NCBI RefSeq assembly: GCF_004337985.1
Contig: NC_043741.1
Location: 7,832,819-7,896,818, forward strand
From: Pyricularia pennisetigena
Taxonomy: Eukaryota > Ascomycota > Sordariomycetes > Magnaporthales > Pyriculariaceae
DNA: 64,000 bases
Direction of reading: 5' to 3'
The position numbers and the translations under genes were made by a program. Every line of letters starts with the position of its first letter. Within the stretch, counting starts at the first letter, position 1. Under the pieces are notes generated by a model, which saw only the letters and a list, made by a program, of their open reading frames with translations, had not been told where the DNA came from and did not search any database. This document shows, one piece after another, positions 31,533 through 41,985 of the stretch.

Positions 31533-33539
31533 ATGGCTGGACGTGCAGATTGGGTGCGCCAGGCACTGGATTTAGTGCTAGATTCAGGCCGACAAGGCGC
31601 TACGGCGAGAGCAGGAACCGTCGGCCCCCGCGCCGAGAATTCGTCAACGGCCGCCATACCGAATGATCCAGAAAGCATCGCCTACGTCCTGGACTTGATC
31701 AAGAAGCTGCTCCAAGGACGAGTCATTACCGCATGCTACAACATTGCCATCGTCGTCCTGCTTTTGGGATTCACAGCTGCCCACTGGCGTCAGACACGCC
31801 TTGATCGAGAGAAATGGAGACAGCGGATTCAGCAGACCAAAGCGGCGTCGCCGACTTCCTCTGGTTCCACAACACGTCCTGCAAGTCCAGCCAACGACGC
31901 AAATGACGAAAACCTCTCTTCAGGAAGCAGTACCATACAAGGCTCCGCCACACCGCCTCTGTTACCCAAGCCTGCCTACGATAATGTCGACATTGAGCGT
32001 CTACCCCTCCTCCGCTCAAGGGCGAACGCCTCGGGTGGGAACAAGTCCAGGACTCCAGGACCGAGGGCTATGTGGAACCGAATCCGGGCATGGCTGGCCT
32101 ATCAACCCTCTCCGATCCCCATCATCAACCGCGCCCTTCCGGCCAACGGAGTCTCTCTGTTTGTGTTGTGTTGGCTCGGCATCAACGTATTTTTCCACTT
32201 TTACCGATGCCCCGTGTCGGGTCCTTACTTCTTTGTGACTGCCGATCGAGCCGGTTTCGTTTTTATCGTCAACCTACCTCTTCTATATCTCCTCTCGGCA
32301 AAGAACCAACCTATCCGCTTCCTTACGGGTCGCTCATACGAGGCGCTCAACATTTTTCACCGCCGTGTCGGCGAATTGATGTGCTTTGAGGCCTTGTTTC
32401 ACATGGTCGGCATGCTGCTGTTCCAGTTCGTCTTGGCGCCCGAGTGGCTGAACCCCGTCACGGCGTGGCAGTACTTTACGCACCCCTTGATCTATCTGGG
32501 CCTGGCGGCCTTCATACCATATCAGCTTTTGTTCTTGACGTCGCTGGGCACAGTCAGGCAAAAGTGCTACGAGCTCTTCCTCGTCAGCCATGTTCTGCTG
32601 CAGCTTGCCGGACTGGTGTTTCTCTACTTGCACTTTCCGACCGCGCGGCCCTATGTCCTCATTGCTGGGGGAATCTTTATACTCGACCGGCTGGTTTGGA
32701 GATTGCGACTGAGGTCAACCACGGTCGACGCGGATGTTGTGGTTCTGGAAGATGGCGAGACCATGATGCTTTCGGCCGACTGGACAATAACATCGGGGCC
32801 ACCGGTCCGGTTTATTGGTTCTTATCTTCCCAAGTGCATCTCGGCAGGTTGGCTCCCAACCGACCACGTCTTCCTTACCGTGCCCTCCCTGGGTCGTTCG
32901 CATACCTTGCAAGCGCACCCATTCACCATCGCGTCCGCAGCGCCAGGCCACCAGCCGGGCCAACACGCGTGGCTGAACCTCCTCATCCGCACGCACGCCG
33001 GCTTCACCAGGGATCTGCTTCGCCACGTGCAGGAACGCCAGGGATCCTCACTTGTCCCGCACCCTCCAGCTCCGGTTCGACTGTCGGCCCGCCTCGACGG
33101 CCCATACGGCTCCTCGCATGCCCTTGACATGCTGCGCGCCTGCGACACGGCCGTTCTGGTGGCTGGCGGGTCGGGCATCGCCGTTGTTTACCCGCTCGCG
33201 GCCGCGCTGCTCTCCGAATCGCCCACAAAGCAACGTGTTCGCCTCTTGTGGGTGACCCGATCTCGGTCGCATGCCGACTGGATCCCCGCCGAGCGCCTGA
33301 CCGAGCTCGTCGATGCTGGGCTGGAGCTGGTGATCCCGCAACCGACCCAAGAAGCCGGCCGGCCCGACACGGTGGGGATCGTGAAGACGTGGATTGATAG
33401 TGACGAGGGCGAGGACAGCATGGTGGGAGTGGTTGTGTCGGGGCCGGATAGTATGAACCGCGAGGTCAGGAATGCTTGCGCCGATGCGATTGGGCGTGGG
33501 TCTAAAGTGAGGGTTGCCGTCGAGAAGTTTGGGTGGTGA
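31533..33539 (+). CDS. Ferric-chelate reductase, FRE family
   Basis: Intronless, 668 residues. A first membrane segment near 66-82 is followed by a Ser/Thr/Pro-rich loop and then a core of membrane helices. Two histidine pairs with the diagnostic 13-residue spacing are visible, H276/H290 and H353/H367, which hold the two haems. The FAD site is HPFTIAS (H462) and the NADPH site is VAGGSGIAVVYPL near 545. The protein ends in VAVEKFGW, usual for fungal FRE proteins. It moves electrons from cytosolic NADPH across the membrane to reduce ferric iron or ferric siderophores outside. Two iron-GATA motifs in the promoter predict induction by iron starvation. NADPH oxidases share the fold but differ in spacing and C-terminus. 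Confidence 0.92.
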   Translation: MAGRADWVRQALDLVLDSGRQGATARAGTVGPRAENSSTAAIPNDPESIAYVLDLIKKLLQGRVITACYNIAIVVLLLGFTAAHWRQTRLDREKWRQRIQQTKAASPTSSGSTTRPASPANDANDENLSSGSSTIQGSATPPLLPKPAYDNVDIERLPLLRSRANASGGNKSRTPGPRAMWNRIRAWLAYQPSPIPIINRALPANGVSLFVLCWLGINVFFHFYRCPVSGPYFFVTADRAGFVFIVNLPLLYLLSAKNQPIRFLTGRSYEALNIFHRRVGELMCFEALFHMVGMLLFQFVLAPEWLNPVTAWQYFTHPLIYLGLAAFIPYQLLFLTSLGTVRQKCYELFLVSHVLLQLAGLVFLYLHFPTARPYVLIAGGIFILDRLVWRLRLRSTTVDADVVVLEDGETMMLSADWTITSGPPVRFIGSYLPKCISAGWLPTDHVFLTVPSLGRSHTLQAHPFTIASAAPGHQPGQHAWLNLLIRTHAGFTRDLLRHVQERQGSSLVPHPPAPVRLSARLDGPYGSSHALDMLRACDTAVLVAGGSGIAVVYPLAAALLSESPTKQRVRLLWVTRSRSHADWIPAERLTELVDAGLELVIPQPTQEAGRPDTVGIVKTWIDSDEGEDSMVGVVVSGPDSMNREVRNACADAIGRGSKVRVAVEKFGW

Positions 33540-34001
33540 TTATGGCTTTTCACCTCTTGGGATAAATCTGGGACCGGCGTTGGTGTTTGGCGTTACCTTT
33601 GTTAGATATCTAGATTGTACCTGCTGGCTTTGCTAGACTGCAACACCCGTCAGAAATTCACATTGTACTCACTCCTTCTTTTTTTTTTTTTTTTTTTTTT
33701 TTCAAGGCAGTCAAAACGGGCATGCGCGGTCAACATGGGCGAGCTTTGGCAGTCAACTCGACAGTGGGCAAGTCAATCATGGGGTTGAACAAACATCTTT
33801 GGTCAGTCAACATTATCTGTCTGGGTTTGCATTGCATTGGTATCAATTCCATTCATCTTTAAGGCCCATACAGCCCGTACAGCCCATACAGCTCATACAG
33901 CCCAAACAAGACCTCTACACGGTGCAGAACCGCAAGAAAAATGCCGCCATAACGCACGACAGCAACTACCCCCTCCAATTCTCTATTCTCGACAAAAAAA
34001 A
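33540..34001. other. Intergenic with T run and CAGCCCATA-type tandem
   Basis: A T run near 33679-33701 and a short tandem of CAGCCCATA-like units at about 33869-33905. No gene. Confidence 0.5.
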
Positions 34002-34862
34002 ATGTGCCAATATCACATGTTCATCATGTTCCCCATCAGCGACAGGTCGTGCGGCCACATGCTCAACCTGTCCAACGTTCCCATGGAGGAGCGCCTCAGA
34101 TACCTATCGCGCCCGGCGCTGCGCAGCGTCGAGTGCAGCGTGCACCGGCAGAAGCGGCGGGGATCGCACGCGCACGACCGGCCGACCGCGGAGCAGGCGT
34201 ACTCGCACCCGACGTGGTCGCCAGAAAACGCCCTCGGCATAGAGACTCACGAGGACTTCATCACAGACGACACCCACATCAGGCCCAGACGGCAGCGGCG
34301 GGGTCGGGAGAGGTCGCCGAGCACGGCGTCGGTCTGCACGACGATCGAGTGGACGGGCACGCTGGCCCCGCGGTGGATCCGGCGGGATGGTGACGGCGAC
34401 TGCCCGGACTGCGTGCGGAACGAGAGGGAGCTGGAGCAGGCCGATGGCGAGTGGGACGACGCGATGGCGGATCTGGCGCCCGGCGGGACGATGCCGATCC
34501 GGGCGTGGGAGCGCAAGGCCCTGACGGCGATTCGGGACGAGTACGTGGCGGCTGGTGGCGGGTCGAGGTGGAATCTGGTCAGGAACGGGAGGGTAAAGGG
34601 GCTGATCAGGTGGCAGAGGACTCTGGTCGACAAGTGGCTCGTGAACTTGAAAGGCACGAGGGCTAAGGGGGACCCTGCGGGAGCGGTTGAGGAGGGGGAG
34701 ATTGCTGGGGGTGATGGAGACCAAGATGAAGAGGAGGAGGAGGAGGAGGAGGAGGACGTGGTGGGCGATTGGCACGACGGTGATGGCTACGATGAGGGTG
34801 GCAAAGAGGACAAGGTTGGAGATGTGCAAGAGAACTACAGTTACTCTCCCCTGTGGGAGTAA
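34002..34862 (+). CDS. Hypothetical protein with acidic C-terminus
   Basis: Not recognised. The start at 34002 gives 286 residues; the frame is open upstream, but that part is the CAGCCCATA tandem and reads as a His-Thr-Ala repeat, so it is left out. The body is Arg-rich with a WERKALTAIRDEYVAAGGGSRW segment and a CPDC pair, and the tail has a run of about ten glutamates (34723-34755). No signal peptide, no membrane segment. The even codon use and length suggest a real gene; the function is unknown. Confidence 0.55.
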   Translation: MCQYHMFIMFPISDRSCGHMLNLSNVPMEERLRYLSRPALRSVECSVHRQKRRGSHAHDRPTAEQAYSHPTWSPENALGIETHEDFITDDTHIRPRRQRRGRERSPSTASVCTTIEWTGTLAPRWIRRDGDGDCPDCVRNERELEQADGEWDDAMADLAPGGTMPIRAWERKALTAIRDEYVAAGGGSRWNLVRNGRVKGLIRWQRTLVDKWLVNLKGTRAKGDPAGAVEEGEIAGGDGDQDEEEEEEEEEDVVGDWHDGDGYDEGGKEDKVGDVQENYSYSPLWE

Positions 34863-35835
34863 TGGGGTGTCATGATTGGTCAACGTCCGGGTAGATTTGT
34901 GGCGTTGGTGAGAGCCCCTACCAAGACTCGTTGAACGTGTCTAATAGGGGCATGTGCAAGCAAACCAGGATAAGCAATAATCCCAGCAGCGTAAAATTGA
35001 TGTCTTTCAGCATTTGATGGTTATAACAAGCGGTTTCATCAATAGCGTGATCGAGGTTGAGGCTGATGATGCAGAGTTGATTCTTTGCCGTTTCTTGGCA
35101 CCAGCTTGGGTGGCGCGGACAGCTGGGGGGTTTTTGAAGAGGGAAGACTGCGAGGAGAGTACATGATATTTTAATACCAAAGAAACAATGGCAGGGCTGC
35201 TGTTGAGGTTAAGGCTGAGCTCAGGGTTGTTATTTTGAGCGTTTAGTCTAGACCGACTACCCTGGTCTTATTTGCGCGTGTTAATGGACTCGGAGTGATC
35301 GTGGCGCCTCGGACCTTTCCTTGCATGCTACTAAAAACATCGCATACTCCCGGTCGAGCTGAACGCCTCGAGGTAGCAGGGCTTGCAGGGCTTTTTGTTT
35401 ACCCCTGCTCGCGATGAGATTTACGCTGAGCTCACAGAGGTCCAGACCTATGTTCAAGGGTTCACGATATACTGCATTTCGAGTCCCTTGCAGGGTCTTT
35501 TTTTTTTGTTTGGCGGCGACTCTCAGCTGATGAGCGCTCCCTATACGGAGCTGGCCGTGACTGATGCAGGAACATTTGATACATTTGATATCGAGACATG
35601 GTACGATGGGTGTTGCACGTGGGAAAAAATAGTCAAGTGAGATAGATGTGTATATAATGGATTGAAAGGACCTCGATCGGTTTGTACAATTCTTCATTCT
35701 CCTCATCCGCTCATCACTCGAGAGATCCTTTACCCACACAAACATTTCTGGGACACATTCGTTTAGCGTCCAGCAGCACACTCGCTTTCTTTCACTCGTT
35801 TAGTTCGATTCCCGCTCGACCAAAACCTGCCCAAC
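34863..35835. other. Intergenic before the Thr-rich secreted protein gene
   Basis: Overlapping frames on both strands (for example 35281-35781 minus and 35383-35640 plus) have no recognisable features. The end is the promoter and leader of the gene at 35836. Confidence 0.45.
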
Positions 35836-36325
35836 ATGAGGACCTCCCTCTTCTACACCCTTCTGGCTCTCACCGGCGTCGCGTCGGCACAGACGGCCAC
35901 CTGCAACGGTGACGTCTGCTACAATGCCATCAACAAAGCCGGCAAGAGCTTGGATGCCAGTGCCTTTTGCAGCAGCATCCTGAGCAAGACGACAGTGGTG
36001 TCGGGCGTCTCCACTGTCTATGAAACTGCCACTACGACCACGACGCTGGCTGACGCGCTGAGCACTGCCGAGGTCACGGCCACCGAGACGTCGTACACCA
36101 CCGACATCACCGATGAGCACGAAAGCACCAGGGTCTATGTCACCGGCACCTCCACGGAGCATGTCTCCTCCACAATCTACACGACCGTGACCGAGTCCAG
36201 GTCCGCCTCGACCATCCTGCTCACCACGGAGAGGGAGAACACGGTGACTACCGAGACGAGCACCAAGACAGAGACTTTGTAAGTTGCATTTTGCTGCAAG
36301 GGTGTGGAGGCAAAAGACTCTAAAG

Positions 36326-36370
<45 letters not shown>

Positions 36371-37376
36371 ATGACGCTGACAATGAACCAACAGGAGCAA
36401 AACCGCGGATGTCACCGCCACCGTATACGTCACCTGGATCCCGACCTTGACCTCCACCGTCGAGGCCACCGCCACCGAGCACGTCGCGACGAGCACCACC
36501 ATGGCGACGTACCTGCGGCGTCGCACGGCTCCCTCGCCGTCCTATGTCGACAACATCAACAGCAAATGCGCTCCCTTGACCAGAAACGGCGCGGTCGTGG
36601 CGCCGTCTGTCCGCATTTCCAGCGCCTGCGCCTGCCTCGTCTCGGTCCCGGTCTCCACCAGCACCAGCTACACCTCGACCATGACGGTCACCCCGACCAC
36701 CAGCACCAAGACGGTGGGCCCGACCTCGACGACCACGACCACCGTCACCGTCAGCACGGCCTCGATCGTCAGCGTCATCTCGTCGGTCCGGACCCTGACG
36801 TCCACCGACTTCCACTCGTCGACCTACATCCACTCGACGACCGACTACACCACCCTCCTGGCCACCCACTTCGCCACCAGCACCGAGACCCACTACCAGA
36901 CCGAGACCGTCACCGAGACCAGCACGGCCAGGGCGACGTCGACCGACTACTCCACCACGGTCGTCGAGACCCGCACCGTCGACACCAGCTTCGTCACCCT
37001 GCCCCCTACCGCCACGGCCCACGAGCTCACCACCACCACCGTCACCACCACCACCGTGACCGCGACCGCCTCGCCCGCCGTGCTGAGGGTCTACTGCGGC
37101 AAGCGGGCCAAGGGAAGCCCGTCGCCCGCCCTGGCCGACAAGATCGTCCGCAGCGACGACGGCGTCCACACCGCCTTTGAGTGCCACGCGCGCTGCAGCT
37201 TCGACTCGGCCTGCGCGGGCGCCTCGCACGACGCCGCCGGCAAGAAGTGCGTCTTGTACAGCGTCGCCCTGACGAGCGACAACTTTGAGTACGAGGGCGG
37301 CCAGACCCACTGGGGCTGGAGCGAGATCTGCCGCCGGAACGGCAACGGCAGCGTCGAGGACGAGTGTTTTCGCTAA
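35836..37376 (+). CDS. Secreted Thr/Ser-rich protein with C-terminal PAN/apple-like domain
   Basis: Exons 35836-36278 and 36395-37376 (phase 2) give 474 residues. A signal peptide ends near ASA at 18. After a short cysteine-containing region come about 300 residues built from Thr/Ser-rich TTTVT and STST blocks, which will be heavily O-glycosylated and extended. The C-terminal 95 residues (from LRVYCGKRAKG) hold a cysteine-rich PAN/apple-like module with the C...C...C...CVLYS pattern, a fold used for protein or sugar binding. No GPI signal is seen. It is probably a secreted or wall-associated glycoprotein; the ligand is unknown. The intron contains a 44-base A run. Confidence 0.8.
36326..36369 (+). 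repeat. 44-base A homopolymer inside an intron
   Basis: Uninterrupted A run in the single intron of the Thr-rich secreted protein gene, 25 bases before the acceptor. Confidence 0.9.
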
Positions 37377-37940
37377 ATGGCTTTCTCTCCTTCCGAGAAA
37401 GACCAGCGTCCGAGACGATTGATTGATTGCGAGGTTGAGTTTCCTCGCTCGATGATGGGGTTTGGGAGGGATATAGTTGGTTGGTTGGTTGGTTGGTTGG
37501 TTGGCTGGTTGGATTTAGGGAGTTTTGGGCGGATGATGCATACGGTCTTCATGTCTGAGCTTGAAAAACATAAAAGCCGTCTCTCTTTTGTGGTCTGACG
37601 TTGGAAACTGTACTTGTTTGCACTGCATTTTCTTGCACAATGGCCTACAGGCTGTATACTTTTGTATTTTCTTTTGGTTTTCTTTTGGTTTTTTTCTTTC
37701 TTTTTTTTACCTGAACTATATATAGAGAAGCTTGCACAAGCTTTGAATAAAAAAATTGCTTAGTGTTGATACAGACCGATACAGGGAGAAGTTGGGGTTG
37801 AGCACCAGTGCATCACACACACCGACAGTCCTTGACACTTGTTTGATTGACTGCACTACGGCGTTGTTCCGTGATTGACACTAAAAAAAATAATAATATA
37901 CAGACGGAAATATTTCAAAAAAAAGTCGTATACGCAAAAA
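37377..37940. other. Convergent intergenic region with GGTT tandem
   Basis: Lies between two convergent genes. A GGTT/GGCT tetranucleotide tract runs at 37478-37514; T-rich DNA near 37670-37710 could serve transcript ends. Confidence 0.5.
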
Positions 37941-38399
37941 TCAAGGAATGAATTTTTGGTTCTCAACAGTCCGGTTCGGCGGCGTGTTGAGCGACAGCTC
38001 GGCCGCCCGATCATGCGGCAATTGGCCCGCCAGCTCGGCCGCGTTGTGCACGGTGCCGAGCTCCGACGTCGCCGTCGTGGGCGAGCCAGCCTGGTGCGCA
38101 TGCGCCATCGGCGGCTGCTGCGGGTGGTAGTACCCAACCGAGGTCACGGGCGTCTTGGACTCGGCCTCGTACGTCGGCGTCCACCCGTCCCCGTAGCCCG
38201 TCGCCGGCTGCGAGTGCGCCACCGAGGGCGTGTTGTTGTGGAGTTCGCTCGGCTGCGTCGGCGGGCTCGCCGCGACGGCGTCGGAACCGTGTCGCGACGA
38301 CCGCCGTCCCAGGAAAAAGACCAACACGAGCAGCGCGATGGCGCCGATCGCCGCGCCGATGCCGATGCCGGCCTTGGCGCCGACAGAGAGGCCGTCCGA

Positions 38400-38435
<36 letters not shown>

Positions 38436-39125
38436 GCCGCCGCCGTCGTTGGTCGCGCTGCCCGAGGCGCCCTGTGGCGTGCCTGCTGCAGGGGTGCCGT
38501 TCGTGGTGGAGGAGCTGGGCGCCGCCGCGCTGGTCGTCGTCACCGTCGAGAGCGTCGACAAGGAAGTGGACGACGCTCCGGCGCTGGTCGGCTCGGGAGT
38601 GGGCGTGATTCCGATCGTGGTCAGCTGCGGCCTCGGGTTGTCCCTAATGCCAAAGCGCGGGCTGTTGGCGCCGCCCTGAGCGTCGTCGCCCGGCCGCAGG
38701 TTGAACCAGCAGGCCTCGGGCGCGGTAAAGTCGAGCTTGACCAGCAGCCAGCCGTCACCTGGATCGTTTGCATTTGTCGCCTTTTCTGTGTTTCATTGTA
38801 CTGTGATCAGCACATGTCCTTTCCCTGTCGATGCCGGTTGAAACCAAAATACCCAAAAAAAAAAAAAACCAAAAAAAAAAAAAAAAAAAAAAACCCTACG
38901 TTGTGAGACGACGTCTTTTTCTATACAAAACGTAAAAAGCTTGGGATTCTTGAACGGCGCACGCCACGACACGTTGACGACGTCGAGGGTGCTAAAGGTC
39001 TGGCTCTCGGTCGGATATATCCAAAAGACGCCATTCTTGCCCTGCGTGTACGTCGTATCTATTTGCTGGACGCTCAGGCGACAGAACAAGCCTAGGGCCA
39101 GAACGAGAACTGCCATGACAGCCAT
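37941..39125 (-). CDS. Secreted-then-anchored Ser-rich single-pass membrane protein
   Basis: Minus-strand exons 38900-39125 and 37941-38785 (phase 1) give 356 residues. A signal peptide at the N-terminus leads to an outer domain with FWIYPTESQTFSTLDVVNVSW and DGWLLVKLDF blocks, then a Ser/Thr-rich stalk including a pure Ser run, one membrane helix (AGIGIGAAIGAIALLVLVFFLG) followed by RR, and a cytosolic tail of about 110 residues. This layout is common among Pezizomycotina wall-sensor-like (WSC/Mid2-like) proteins, but no WSC cysteine module is present, so a sensor role is only an inference. The donor is GTAGGG; its 114-nt intron holds two A/T homopolymers. Confidence 0.78.
38401..38434 (-). 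repeat. AGC trinucleotide repeat coding for Ser run
   Basis: Plus-strand CTG/GCT units read as AGC on the coding minus strand, giving an eleven- to twelve-residue Ser run in the stalk of the membrane protein. Confidence 0.85.
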
Positions 39126-39911
39126 GTTGGCTGCAAATGTCGTCGTCGAGCGAGACTCTTGGTACAAAAGACGCAGGTTCCCGTCGGATCGCCGGGTTGA
39201 CGACGGGGTGGAAAAGCAAAAAGCATAAAAAAAACCACTTCCCGAGAGATCAAGATGCAAGAAGCCGCGGGCACCAAGGTAAAAAAGGACGGGGCCGTCC
39301 CGAAGAAACCGTCCATGGTAAATAACTCCATCCGTCCTTCCTCGAATCGGTAAGGCTATGTAAATGAGATGTCCACTATGCCGCTTGGCATTGGCCCCCC
39401 CTCTTGCATCGCAGTCGAGAATCGAGGCCAGAATGGAACCGTGGAAACCGGGGTCTGCAAGAGATTTGCGTCTCATTTGCTCCGGCCCACTGCTGACAGC
39501 AATGGAGAAAATGCAACGCTGCACACTGATCGATTGGATGCCTGGACTTCGGACCCTCGGCAAGGTGAGATTTTTCAGGCGCCAGTCTCGCGTCGGCGCT
39601 TGATTGGGCGGTAAATCATGGAGCCGAAGGAGGGGGCAAGAGAAAAGAAATTGTAATTACTATCGCTGCTATAGAAAAAAAAAAAAGAAAAAAAAAGAAA
39701 AAAACGTATCAAGCCTTGTAAAGCTTTGCTTCCGTGCCGTGCCACCCATATATAGAAGATACCAACATCCCAAATAATAACCCTTGCCACACCATGAAGC
39801 CTCTATTGCCACCTTTCCCAAGCCAAGCCAAGCCAAGCCTCCTTCCCACCATTACAGACTTATGTACGGTACTGAACACAAAGCCGCCCTGCCCATTAAA
39901 ATCCTTTTTAC
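39126..39911. other. Intergenic
   Basis: No gene seen. It holds an A-rich stretch at 39675-39703 and a CCAAG tandem near 39817-39840. Confidence 0.5.
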
Positions 39912-40287
39912 CTAGTTTGACGGCGGGCACGCACTGCAGTGGATGGCGATGCCATAGTTCTTGCCCGGCTTGCCCTCGGCCGAGCAGTTGGTCCCGGCCG
40001 GCAGCGGAAACTTTTGCTGGATGGCCCACAGGCTGGTGACGGGCGAGTAGTTAAACAGGATGGGTGCGGCCGGCTGCTTGTCCCGGAACAGCTGGATCAC
40101 GTCCGTGAACCTGACCGTCAGCGCCGTCGCGTTGGACCCGCGCAGGCCGTAGCCCACTCCCGTCGCCGTCCAGTCCTTGACTCCGGGGACGTTGGCCAGC
40201 TCATCTGCGATGTCGCTGAGGGGGTTCTCGGGGCCCACAAGGACGGCTGTTTTGGACCATCGATAGCAGCGTCTGGTCAGCAAGTTG

Positions 40288-40337
<50 letters not shown>

Positions 40338-40725
40338 CATGGCCGAACGAAGCAAAGTGTCGATGCTCACCCTTGATATTATACCCAGCTTGCACAATAG
40401 TCTGGATATCGTACTTGATGGCAGCCTCAACCATGGCCGGGTCACGACCCGAAGCCTTGATTGCTGGGTGGTCCCATGGTACGCCGCTGTGGCATTCGTG
40501 TGTCGTGTCAGTCAGCATCTGCTTGTTCCACGAGCAGCAAATCAAGCGACGACGGGCGACTTACGTAAAGATAAAGTTCAGCTTGCCGCATTTAGAGCTG
40601 CCTGTTCCTTTGCCCTTGCCATAGTCCTGCCTGGCATGCACCGCATTGGCGTGCTGTTCGCCGTGACCTGCAGCAGTCGCATTTGCGACAAGTCCCAGGA
40701 GGATGAGTGGTTTGAGAGCGACCAT
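39912..40725 (-). CDS. Secreted hypothetical protein
   Basis: Minus-strand exons 40565-40725, 40371-40486 and 39912-40246 give 203 residues. A signal peptide (core LILLGLVANATA) is clear. The mature part begins with a QDYGKGKGTGSSKCGK stretch, then GVPWDHPAIKASGRDPAMVEAAIKYDI, then a globular part with N-glycosylation-type sites and the C-terminal NYGIAIHCSACPPSN. No family is recognised, though the even three-exon structure with clean phases supports a real gene. The second intron is largely a CAT microsatellite. Confidence 0.7.
40288..40337 (+). repeat. CAT trinucleotide microsatellite in an intron
   Basis: Sixteen or so CAT units in intron 2 of the secreted hypothetical gene. Plus-strand frames that read it as poly-His are spurious. 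Confidence 0.9.
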
Positions 40726-41187
40726 GTTGGGCTGGGTATTTTTTTTTTTTTTCTTTTCTTTTTGTTGGGGGGGCGGCAGTATCAAGATTAGAGTTACAAA
40801 AAGGCAGACAGACAATTGCTGTAGAATCACGATGTTTGTTGAAGCTTGATGGAGAATCTACGAGCGAGCAAAAGCAGCAGAACAGGGTGCGGCGACGGTA
40901 CGTATTTGTAAACTCTGCAAACTGCCCACGTTTCCATAGACACCTCAGCTGCGTTAAAGGCAGGTACTAACTATGTCGCATAAAGGTCGAGAAGGATCGT
41001 CTGGAATCTTGCTGTCGGCAACCCCCGCGCACTGCTTCGCACAGGGACGAAAGCTAGTATGGTCCAGACCAGAAAAATGACCTGACCTTTGTCCTAACTC
41101 TGTCCCCCAGAGGGGATTTCATTTCGCTGCAAGCGTGCGATTGTTTTTAGCGTGAGAGCCAGCACAGCCGGAGAGAGGCAGCCAGGG

Positions 41188-41245
<58 letters not shown>

Positions 41246-41985
41246 TGCCACCTGTGGAGAGACCCTTCAGCTTCCAACGCGTCCGTTGCACTCGCATCAT
41301 TCTTCTTCCGCTACGGTGTTAGATCCGTCGGGAATCATCGAGTTGGCCCATCAGGCCTGGTGCGCCGTCCGTGCCGGTGGCGCTATTCTAGGTTCTAGCC
41401 GACGTTTAGCTCCGATTCGTGTCGGGTAGCTTTCAGCCTCGGGAGATGGGCATCCTTAATAACTCCCATCTTCGTTTCAGGGTTCTACCCCACGATCCAA
41501 GCGGAATCACTATCCATCGTTGATACTAAAAGTCATATGGTTGGCGAGACGACGAATGATGGGAGTTTTGGTTCCGCCAGTGGCCAACTAGAGTGACGGT
41601 ATTCCAGGGTCCAGCACTTTGGCAGCGGATCTGGCGGTTTTTGATATAGCTTGTCTTCATAAACGCACCCTGAGGCTGTCGCGGTACATGTGGACCTCGG
41701 CCTCACCTCTATCAACATGTACAGACAAGCCGTGAATGCTTGATTGTATGCCAACCAAGTTTCGTCCTCTTCCGACGGTGAGTTGTCTAGTTGCAAGAGA
41801 AAAAGGAAACCCTCGGTGTGCCAAGTGGCGATAGAGCGGAGCGGGTAGACTAAGACATTAGCGCCTAAAGCTTGCATTGCTACAGCATACCTATACCCAA
41901 GCTACCTTGCGCAAGCTACGCAGGCTACAACCACTACCTGTACCGTGTAAGCCATGCTCGTCACGCTCGCCACGTTGTTCTATTT
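40726..41985. other. Intergenic with 56-base A run
   Basis: No gene supported. The main feature is an A homopolymer at 41188-41243, the longest in the window. Confidence 0.55.

Noticed and set aside
35281..35781. 166-codon minus-strand frame and overlapping 85-codon plus-strand frame
   Set aside because: Neither shows a motif or codon pattern like the real genes; the region is better seen as the promoter of the gene at 35836.
36177..37310. 377-codon minus-strand open frame
   Set aside because: It is the antisense shadow of the Thr-rich secreted protein gene; its Gly/Arg-rich repeats mirror the Thr codons.
40285..40791. Plus-strand frame starting with poly-His
   Set aside because: Made by reading the CAT microsatellite in an intron of the minus-strand gene.
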